From a virus, in the IMG/VR virus record IMGVR_UViG_3300037635_003602, positions 1-33,718 of that record: a stretch of DNA of 33,718 nucleotides; one strand, 5' to 3'. The notes under the pieces were generated by a model, which saw only the letters and a program-made list of their open reading frames with translations, had not been told where the DNA came from and ran no database searches. Below, piece by piece: positions 24,242 to 29,841 of the stretch (positions are counted from its first letter, which is position 1; every line of letters starts with the position of its first letter). A program made the translations under genes and the position numbers.

Positions 24242-24948
24242 AAATAATTTATAGAATATCAGATGCTGGTTATAAAAAAGAAAAACCAGATTACATAGAC
24301 AACGAAACATGTTTAGTAAATGCTTCGACGAGATTTGAACGAGAAGATTGGTTGGTCATTGCTGATAACTGCAGTGATGAAACTACAGATATGGTAAAAG
24401 CAGTAACAACGTCTTTTCATCTAGGAGATAGTAAACTTAAATCTGTTTCGGTAGGACATGGTGCGGGTACATTTAACATAGCATTAGACGAAGCATTGCA
24501 ATACAATGATGACGACATAGTTTATTTCATAGAAAATGATTATATACACAAACCAGAGTCTGCAAAGATAATACAAGAAGGATTTGATTTAGGAGCGTCA
24601 TTTGTTGCACTATACGATCATCCAGATAAATACCTAGACCCAAGTAAAGGAGGTAATCCGTATTGCCAAGGCGGGGGTGAAGATACAAGAGTATATCTAA
24701 CTAACAGCTGTCATTGGAAAATAACCAATAGCACAACAATGACATTTGCTGCAAAAGTATCCACACTAAAACGAGTAGAAGCAACATTGAGAAAACATAC
24801 ATCGGGAACACATCCTAATGATTTCCAAATGTTTTTAGAGTTAAGACAACAAGGAGAGTTGTTGATAACACCTTTACCAGGCTATGCTACACACGGAGAG
24901 ACAGCTTGGCTATCGCCATTAACCAATTGGAAAGCATATACGATATGA
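24238..24948 (+). CDS. GT-A fold glycosyltransferase-like protein
   Basis: A 236-residue protein. LVIADNCSDETTDMV resembles the GT2 donor loop, GHGAGTFNIALDEAL the following helix, and VYFIENDYIHKPESAKIIQE holds an END acidic motif in place of DxD. A CHWKITNSTTMTFAAKV segment and C-terminal YATHGETAWLSPLTNW include conserved His-Gly-Glu that could bind metal. This matches phage glycosyltransferases often placed beside sugar clusters. The substrate is unknown. It overlaps the last glycosyltransferase by four bases. Its codon use looks less AT-extreme than the 17-22 kb genes, but I made no systematic count. Confidence 0.65.
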   Translation: MKIIYRISDAGYKKEKPDYIDNETCLVNASTRFEREDWLVIADNCSDETTDMVKAVTTSFHLGDSKLKSVSVGHGAGTFNIALDEALQYNDDDIVYFIENDYIHKPESAKIIQEGFDLGASFVALYDHPDKYLDPSKGGNPYCQGGGEDTRVYLTNSCHWKITNSTTMTFAAKVSTLKRVEATLRKHTSGTHPNDFQMFLELRQQGELLITPLPGYATHGETAWLSPLTNWKAYTI

Positions 24949-25700
24949 TATCAGTAATTATCCCAACATATAAAAGTCCTGATATGCTAGATTTATGTTT
25001 AAGATCTGCAATTGAAGGGCAAAAGAATCAAAACCAAATCATAGTTGTAGTAGATGGATTCTATAATCTAAATAAAGAAGTACTCGAAAAATGGTCGGAA
25101 CATATTGATATTTTAAACTTAGAACAAAATGTTGGACTGTGTAGGGGAACAAACTTAGGTGTTTATAATGCAAAACATGATAAAATACTCATAGTAAATG
25201 ATGATAATGTTTTCCCTAAAGATTGGGATGTTATTCTTGAGTTAAATTGGAGTGATGGGGCTTTAATCTCACCCAACCAAATCGAACCATACCCAAGTAT
25301 GTTCTCTCAATTCCATATTAAAGATTTAGGTAAAAACATAAGTGAATTTGATTTAGATAAATTTTGGGAATATGAAAAATCTATCTCTCTAGAAAAACAA
25401 GATGGGTTTGGTTCAACATTACCTATATTCATGTCTAAATTAGATTACTTAAAAATGGGAGGATGGGATGAAAATTATGAATTAGGAATGGTAGCAGATT
25501 GGGATTTCTTTTTAAAGGCCGATTTAAACAATATATCCTTAATTAGACTATACAATCTACATTTCTATCACTTTGCTTCAGCATCAACTAATGGTGAATC
25601 TCGAAAAAAGGCTGAACGGTCTGGCCATGAATATTCTAAATATAAATGGGGCGGATATATACAACACGATCCCGAATCAAATAAAAAATTTATAGATTAA
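24945..25700 (+). CDS. Family 2 glycosyltransferase, last gene of glycan island
   Basis: A 251-residue GT2 enzyme. ATG 24945 gives the ATGA overlap and the canonical start ISVIIPTYKSPDMLDLCLRS. QIIVVVDGFYNLN, then NVGLCRGTNLGVYNAKHDKI and the DxD motif as NDDN (IVNDDNVFP) follow. GGWDENYELGMVADWDFFLKA is the typical acceptor-side ED/WD segment of active GT2 proteins. It should be active. It ends the island, and the next gene starts after a 37-base gap with its own ribosome site, so the transcription unit probably ends here or runs on into lysis genes. Confidence 0.9.
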   Translation: MISVIIPTYKSPDMLDLCLRSAIEGQKNQNQIIVVVDGFYNLNKEVLEKWSEHIDILNLEQNVGLCRGTNLGVYNAKHDKILIVNDDNVFPKDWDVILELNWSDGALISPNQIEPYPSMFSQFHIKDLGKNISEFDLDKFWEYEKSISLEKQDGFGSTLPIFMSKLDYLKMGGWDENYELGMVADWDFFLKADLNNISLIRLYNLHFYHFASASTNGESRKKAERSGHEYSKYKWGGYIQHDPESNKKFID

Positions 25701-25712
25701 TTTTAAACAATA

Positions 25713-25731
25713 CATATTTATTATTAAAGGA
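25713..25731 (+). promoter_or_regulatory. A/T element and ribosome site before endolysin
   Basis: The 37-base gap holds ATATTTATTATTAAAGGA. The first part resembles the 14-base repeat at 12852 and 29816 (TATTTAT core), and the AAAGGA end is a good ribosome binding site six bases from ATG 25738. Together they suggest an independent, late-type start for the lysis block. The promoter role is inferred. Confidence 0.35.
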
Positions 25732-25737
25732 TTAAAT

Positions 25738-26697
25738 ATGTTATTAAAAAAAGGCTCAAAAGGTAAAGAAGTAAAACAACTTCAAGAAGCTTTAAAAATA
25801 GGAGCTGATGGTATATTTGGCCCTGGAACAGAGAAAGCTGTCATGAAATTTCAAAAAGATAATGGACTAGCTGCAGACGGTATTGTAGGTTCCAAGACAT
25901 GGGAAGCAATAGGGATAGATACAGATCAATCCAGTAACACATCAGCAGAAGATACTGCGTATGATAAAGATAATAAACTTGCAAAGCACGGAACATATAC
26001 AACCAAAGATGGTCTTGTTATCGATAAAGTGTATTTAGATTCTGATGAATATGTTAGAGATTATGGAAAAATAGAACCTTTGGGATTCTTTATACATCAT
26101 ACAGCTGGATGGGACAATCCATATAACACTGTTAATAATTGGAACAGAGATAAGCGCGGGAGAGTAGCTACTCAATATTGCATTGGTGGAACTAATGTTA
26201 AAGGTAAAGCAGCTAAATATGATGGTGTAGTAGTTGAATGTTTTCCTAATAACTATTTAGGATGGCATTTAGGTAAAGTAGGCAATTTCCAAATTTCTAA
26301 GATGTCTGGTGGTGTTGAGCTTAACAACTTTGGATATCTCAAAAAGAAAGGCGACAAATATTATACATATGTAAATACAGAAGTCCAGCCAGAGTTTGTT
26401 TGCGATTTAGGTTATAAGTTTAGAGGACATCAATATTGGCACGCATATTCAAATAAACAAATTGAGAGTTTACGGCTCTTGATTCTTCACCTACGTGATA
26501 TTTATCCTAAAATGGATTTGGTAAATGGATTACCAAAACTATTGAAAGAAGGAGTTGCCCCGGCAGATGCATTTGAATTTAACTCAGACGCATATAATGC
26601 TAAGCAATTTGGATTATGGACACACACTAATGTTCGTAAAGATAAGTTCGATTGTTTTCCGCAACCGGAGCTAGTAGAAATGTTAAAACAATTATAA
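25738..26697 (+). CDS. Endolysin: peptidoglycan-binding domain plus N-acetylmuramoyl-L-alanine amidase
   Basis: A 319-residue two-domain lysin. Residues 1-58 form a PG_binding_1 domain (GSKGKEVKQLQEALKIGADG, then FGPGTEKAVMKFQKDNGL and VGSKTWEAIG). After a Ser/Asp-rich linker, residues 110-260 resemble amidase_2: FFIHHTAGWDN (His120-His121), ATQYCIGG, and GWHLG (His177); RGHQYWHAYSNKQIESL holds later His residues. In this family a His from the HH pair, a distal His and a Cys/Asp bind zinc; which later residue is the third ligand is uncertain. It would cut the bond between muramic acid and L-Ala at lysis. There is no signal peptide, so it needs the holin-like protein next door for release. Confidence 0.9.
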   Translation: MLLKKGSKGKEVKQLQEALKIGADGIFGPGTEKAVMKFQKDNGLAADGIVGSKTWEAIGIDTDQSSNTSAEDTAYDKDNKLAKHGTYTTKDGLVIDKVYLDSDEYVRDYGKIEPLGFFIHHTAGWDNPYNTVNNWNRDKRGRVATQYCIGGTNVKGKAAKYDGVVVECFPNNYLGWHLGKVGNFQISKMSGGVELNNFGYLKKKGDKYYTYVNTEVQPEFVCDLGYKFRGHQYWHAYSNKQIESLRLLILHLRDIYPKMDLVNGLPKLLKEGVAPADAFEFNSDAYNAKQFGLWTHTNVRKDKFDCFPQPELVEMLKQL

Positions 26698-26717
26698 ATT
26701 ATAAACAAAAAAAAAGG

Positions 26718-26728
26718 TTTTATATTAT
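26718..26728 (+). promoter_or_regulatory. Short TTTTATATTAT element near the holin-like gene start
   Basis: This matches the core of the elements at 12217 and 15632 and overlaps the upstream candidate start ATG 26727. If it is a promoter, transcription would begin downstream and the true start would be ATG 26763, which has its own ribosome site. Confidence 0.25.
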
Positions 26729-26762
26729 GAACAAGTTACTTTTAAAAATAAAAGGAAAACTT

Positions 26763-26999
26763 ATGGCGTTTGGTAATATCTTTAAAGACGACAATGATAT
26801 CAACGAAAAAAGTGTAGTTGGATTTGCTTCATTTGCAGTAATGGTAATATTTGCAGTAGCAGATGTTGTTACCGGCTGGGGTGGGGGTGATTTAGTAATT
26901 AATGAATTTATATACAATTCATTTTTATGGATTACATTAGGAAGCTTTGGAATTGCAGAAGCTGGTAAAATATTCAAATCAAAATCAAATAACGAATAA
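26763..26999 (+). CDS. Holin-like membrane protein (two transmembrane spans)
   Basis: A 78-residue protein from ATG 26763, which has AAAGGA six bases upstream; ATG 26727 would add 12 basic residues (MNKLLLKIKGKL) and is possible. Two hydrophobic spans, about residues 17-37 (GFASFAVMVIFAVADVV) and 45-65 (NEFIYNSFLWITLGSFGIAEA), are separated by a Gly/Trp turn (TGWGGGD), with a charged C-terminus (KIFKSKSNNE). Size, topology and position directly after an endolysin without a signal peptide are those of a class II-like holin. The dual-start arrangement resembles holin/antiholin pairs, in which the longer form with extra N-terminal charge is inhibitory. No sequence signature proves the role. Confidence 0.6.
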   Translation: MAFGNIFKDDNDINEKSVVGFASFAVMVIFAVADVVTGWGGGDLVINEFIYNSFLWITLGSFGIAEAGKIFKSKSNNE

Positions 27000-27000
27000 C

Positions 27001-28092
27001 ATGAGAATAGCATTAATAACATTGATAGTATGGTTAAGTGCATTTAATATTAATGCTCAAATCATTAAAAACTTCTTCAAGTACTCTACGGTATATGCAT
27101 CTGGTAGGGTTGGACAACCACTTCAAGAGACAAGCAAAGATTGGTATGTTGATCAAGGAAGTAATTTAACAGACGTAACTGAGGTTTATCCATATGATTA
27201 TACAATATCAGTCGGTATTAGAAAAATAGCTAGATTTGATTACGAAATCAAACCTAATGTATTTTATGATGGGTCGGAAGTAAATGTTGGATCTAAATCA
27301 AACGTCGGAGCAGTAAAGGGATTTGAATATATATTCGCGCATGACTGGGTTAGACAATGGGGAGACCAGTATCGAAATCAAACATACTTTTTACGATATC
27401 TAGGTAAATATTGGGTTGGTGCTATAAAATTTAACGAAATTGGTGTAGCTGATTTAAGATATTCTCAAGCAGATCTCAGAAGCCGGTTTGCTATAGGTAA
27501 ATTTTTTAATATTACCGCTGGGGTTGTAGGAAGAACACATAGGCCATATGGTTATAATCCAATTGCAGATTATCTACAATATAATCCATGGTGGAGTTTA
27601 GCATATGAATATGGATATACAGATAATTTTTATGGAATTGATTATGACAACGATAATGAGATAGATAATTTTGATTGGACGTGGAATGATCCAGATGGAA
27701 ATAAAGTTGCTGATACCGATTTAGATTTTAGAAACAATATATATGGTGATATTGTTAACGATTATAATAGTACCATGTTAGATTCAGTAGGAACAATGTA
27801 CACATTATCAGCCGCAGTTGGATTAGATTTTTATTATTATTCAGATAACGAACGTTTTTGGTGCCATATATGGGGAAATTTATTGCCATTTCATAAACAT
27901 ATAGCCGGCGATAGAGATTTTAGTTACTCTAACTTTATAGGTCAAAATCAATGGTTAGATTATAATGCTGGGGTAATTGCTGGCGCTAAGTTAGGTAAAG
28001 GATTTGGTCTGTTTGTAGAAGGAGAATATCTAAAATATTGGGATAGAAAAGTATATTCAGGTAAGATAGGAATTAATTATCAATTTAAATAA
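27001..28092 (+). CDS. Exported beta-barrel-like outer-membrane protein with calcium-loop motifs
   Basis: A 363-residue protein; ATG 27001 follows the previous stop by one base. Residues 1-20 are a Sec signal peptide (basic RI, hydrophobic core, AFNINAQ end). The mature part has alternating aromatic/polar strands and ends FGLFVEGEYLKYWDRKVYSGKIGINYQFK-like strands (residues 335-363), typical of outer-membrane barrels. A loop at 214-240 has two Asp ladders: Asp214, Asp216, Asp218, Asp222, Asp225 and Asp230, Asp232, Asn234, Asp238, both matching EF-hand-type calcium loops. A phage-coded protein placed in the host outer membrane is unusual; receptor masking, superinfection exclusion or lysis are possibilities. 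Alternatively it is a virion component. Confidence 0.65.
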   Translation: MRIALITLIVWLSAFNINAQIIKNFFKYSTVYASGRVGQPLQETSKDWYVDQGSNLTDVTEVYPYDYTISVGIRKIARFDYEIKPNVFYDGSEVNVGSKSNVGAVKGFEYIFAHDWVRQWGDQYRNQTYFLRYLGKYWVGAIKFNEIGVADLRYSQADLRSRFAIGKFFNITAGVVGRTHRPYGYNPIADYLQYNPWWSLAYEYGYTDNFYGIDYDNDNEIDNFDWTWNDPDGNKVADTDLDFRNNIYGDIVNDYNSTMLDSVGTMYTLSAAVGLDFYYYSDNERFWCHIWGNLLPFHKHIAGDRDFSYSNFIGQNQWLDYNAGVIAGAKLGKGFGLFVEGEYLKYWDRKVYSGKIGINYQFK

Positions 28093-28093
28093 G

Positions 28094-28109
28094 TTTTGTA
28101 TTATTATAT
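28094..28109 (+). promoter_or_regulatory. Promoter-like element TTTTGTATTATTATAT
   Basis: It sits just after the outer-membrane gene stop in a 53-base gap, one of the longest in the window. A second part of the gap, TTATTGATATTAATAGAGGTAG, ends in a GAGG ribosome site 11 bases before ATG 28146. The T-run plus TATTATTATA form fits the other elements. Confidence 0.35.
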
Positions 28110-28145
28110 GATAGGTTATTGATATTAATAGAGGTAGAATAATAA

Positions 28146-28442
28146 ATGGCAAAAGAATTAAATGAAGAAACGGGATTTAAAGTAAGTGTAAAGACATTAA
28201 TTGGTATTGCTGTCGGAATCACAACAATTGTTGGATTTTGGTTTGCATTTCAGGGCGATTTGCAAGTAATGCGTAATGATATCGAAGACGCAAAGAAATT
28301 ACCAGACCCGGTAATTGATAGAGTTGAATATGATTTAAAAGATCAATTAGTTAGACAAACCATTATGGACACTCAGGATGATGTTGATGAAATAAAAGAT
28401 GACATGGATCGTATTGAGGCAAAAATAGATAAATTAAAATAG
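28146..28442 (+). CDS. Membrane-anchored coiled-coil protein
   Basis: A 98-residue protein with one transmembrane span at about residues 17-36 (TLIGIAVGITTIVGFWFAF), a short basic/polar N-terminus and a C-terminal 60-residue coiled coil full of Asp/Glu/Lys heptads (VDEIKDDMDRIEAKIDKLK). The design (cytoplasmic N-terminus, one span, periplasmic coiled coil) is like an i-spanin or a phage structural tether. It follows a promoter-like gap with a GAGG ribosome site and lies directly before an exported protein, which could be its partner. There is no lipobox in the neighbour, so a classical two-component spanin is not established. Confidence 0.7.
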   Translation: MAKELNEETGFKVSVKTLIGIAVGITTIVGFWFAFQGDLQVMRNDIEDAKKLPDPVIDRVEYDLKDQLVRQTIMDTQDDVDEIKDDMDRIEAKIDKLK

Positions 28443-28451
28443 GATATATAT

Positions 28452-28823
28452 ATGAAGTATATTATCACATTATTAAGTATATGTATATGTACAATTGTTA
28501 TGTCGCAGTCTAGATTAACTAATACTACATTTAAAAAAGCAATATCAAAAGGTGTTACTGTAGTACAATTTAATGCAAAGTTTAATAAAGATAATGGATT
28601 ACGTAATCTTAACGATCTCAATCAATGTCATTGGCATACTGTATTTATTGATCTTAGTCCCGAGTTAAAAAAGAAATATAAGATATATGCAGTACCAACA
28701 ATAATTGTATTTTATAATGGGTATATTGAGAAAAAATTTAAAGGAAATATAATGCTTGAATTGGATGTAACAATATCTGATATACAAGCGGTAATTGACG
28801 AATTATTATTAAATAAATTTTAA
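28452..28823 (+). CDS. Exported thioredoxin-fold protein lacking the CxxC site
   Basis: A 123-residue protein with a Sec signal peptide (residues 1-18: KYIITLLSICICTIVMSQ). The mature part looks like thioredoxin: VTVVQFNAKFN strand, a helix, HTVFIDLS and the cis-proline AVPTIIVFYNG (Pro82). At the place of the redox CxxC it has Asn-Lys-Asp-Asn (residues 45-48), so it cannot act as an oxidoreductase. The only mature Cys is Cys59 (QCHWH). It is probably a periplasmic binding or inhibitory protein. A Bacteroidota-type host is suggested by this kind of signal peptide with an early Gln after Ser. It starts nine bases after the previous stop, with only A/T leader. Confidence 0.65.
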   Translation: MKYIITLLSICICTIVMSQSRLTNTTFKKAISKGVTVVQFNAKFNKDNGLRNLNDLNQCHWHTVFIDLSPELKKKYKIYAVPTIIVFYNGYIEKKFKGNIMLELDVTISDIQAVIDELLLNKF

Positions 28824-28830
28824 GATAAAA

Positions 28831-29430
28831 ATGATACACGAAGTATACTTAGGAATTATAACTGCATTAATTGGTGTTGTTGGCACATTAACAGCAATCT
28901 GGCTTAAATACTATTTAGATCGAAAAAAGAATAACCACAATTGTATTATCGATCAAACTATACGAGAAGACGGGGAGTTATTGTCTAAGCTTGAAGATGT
29001 CAAGAGTGAATTGTCAGCTGATCGAATTAGTATATTTTCATTTCATAATGGTGGAGAATATTATGCCGGGAAATCAATGCAAAAGCTTTCATGTTCATAT
29101 GAAGTTGTAAATCTAGGAGTTTCTAGAACACAACTAGATCTACAAAATATACCAGTGTCAGCATGTTTACCTACCCTTCGGCCGTTGATTAAGGATAAAG
29201 AGTATCACTGTTACGATATCAAACGAAATTACCCAGAAAGTTTTTGTAAGTATAAATTAATAGAAGGCGGCGTAAAATCAGTATATCAATTTGCTATATT
29301 TGATCTCAATAAAAAGGCCATTGGAATTATTCGAGCGGATTATGTTACTAAAAAAGTAAAGTTAACAACTAAAGATCTAGAAACCTTAAAATACCTAGCA
29401 ATTAAATTACCAGGATATCTTATTAAATAA
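28831..29430 (+). CDS. Membrane-tethered GAF-like sensor-domain protein
   Basis: A 199-residue protein. Residues 5-25 form one transmembrane span (VYLGIITALIGVVGTLTAIWL) followed by a basic stop-transfer stretch (KYYLDRKKN). The soluble part looks like a GAF domain: ISIFSFHNGGEYYAG, then a long middle loop, GVKSVYQFAIFDLNKKAIGIIRADYV and a final helix. GAF domains bind small molecules such as cyclic nucleotides, but no phosphodiesterase, kinase or output domain is present here. The domain is short and truncated compared with a full GAF. Function in phage is unknown. It starts seven bases after the previous stop, in the same transcription unit. Confidence 0.55.
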   Translation: MIHEVYLGIITALIGVVGTLTAIWLKYYLDRKKNNHNCIIDQTIREDGELLSKLEDVKSELSADRISIFSFHNGGEYYAGKSMQKLSCSYEVVNLGVSRTQLDLQNIPVSACLPTLRPLIKDKEYHCYDIKRNYPESFCKYKLIEGGVKSVYQFAIFDLNKKAIGIIRADYVTKKVKLTTKDLETLKYLAIKLPGYLIK

Positions 29431-29448
29431 TTTGAATATTCATATATA

Positions 29449-29465
29449 TTTCTTATAATATATAA
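29449..29465 (+). promoter_or_regulatory. Promoter-like element TTTCTTATAATATATAA
   Basis: This is the best match to the shared T-run plus TATAATATA form. It ends at the base before ATG 29466 within a 35-base gap. A transcript from it would be leaderless for the 29466 gene or would serve downstream genes. The recurrence of the form supports, but does not prove, promoter function. Confidence 0.35.
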
Positions 29466-29813
29466 ATGGATATCAAATATATAATCAACTCAGCTTTATT
29501 ATTTACATTAGGACAATGCATTGTTTGGATACAAGTTAATGGTCCTATCTTATGGCCTTGGGCTAAAACATGGCAGTGGGCATTGACATTACTCGGAATC
29601 CCAATCACTTATTTATTTATGGAAGCTACTCGTTTAGCAGTGCGCGGATTTCAAGGAGAGTTTTGGCCCGGCCGATTTGTATCATTTGTTTCTGGTATAG
29701 TTATATTTACTGTGATGACTTACTTGTTCCGGGGCGAAGGAATTAATGCAAAAACTGCTACATGTTTAGTATTAGCATTTTCTATTATATTTATACAGCT
29801 CTTTTGGAAATAG
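29466..29813 (+). CDS. Four-span membrane protein
   Basis: A 115-residue hydrophobic protein with four predicted spans at about 7-25, 36-54, 72-92 and 98-114, and a basic loop between the second and third (RLAVRGFQGEFWPGRF). Trp/Pro-rich segments (GPILWPWAKTWQW) mark the first loop. Proteins of this design are seen in T4-like phage tail-proximal regions, but I know no function. It might be a second holin, an antiholin or a superinfection-exclusion protein. The start directly follows an A/T element and lacks a ribosome site. Confidence 0.7.
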   Translation: MDIKYIINSALLFTLGQCIVWIQVNGPILWPWAKTWQWALTLLGIPITYLFMEATRLAVRGFQGEFWPGRFVSFVSGIVIFTVMTYLFRGEGINAKTATCLVLAFSIIFIQLFWK

Positions 29814-29815
29814 TT

Positions 29816-29829
29816 ATATTTATATAAAA
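29816..29829 (+). promoter_or_regulatory. Repeated 14-base element ATATTTATATAAAA (copy 2)
   Basis: This is identical to 12852-12865. It begins two bases after the stop of the membrane protein gene and lies 12 bases before ATG 29842; AGGAA behind it (29831-29835) is a likely ribosome site. It probably starts the virion-gene unit. Confidence 0.45.
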
Positions 29830-29841
29830 TAGGAATAATAC

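Noticed and set aside
26947-27000. Longer start for the outer-membrane-like protein
   Set aside because: It would bury the signal peptide inside the protein; ATG 27001 places the signal peptide at the N-terminus.
28146-28823. Classical spanin pair
   Set aside because: The first protein fits an inner-membrane spanin, but the second lacks a lipobox Cys and looks like a thioredoxin fold.
3505-29841. T4 late promoters (TATAAATA)
   Set aside because: No clean TATAAATA occurs in an intergenic gap. Close forms exist, but they are inside genes or have altered cores, so only unnamed promoter-like elements are listed.
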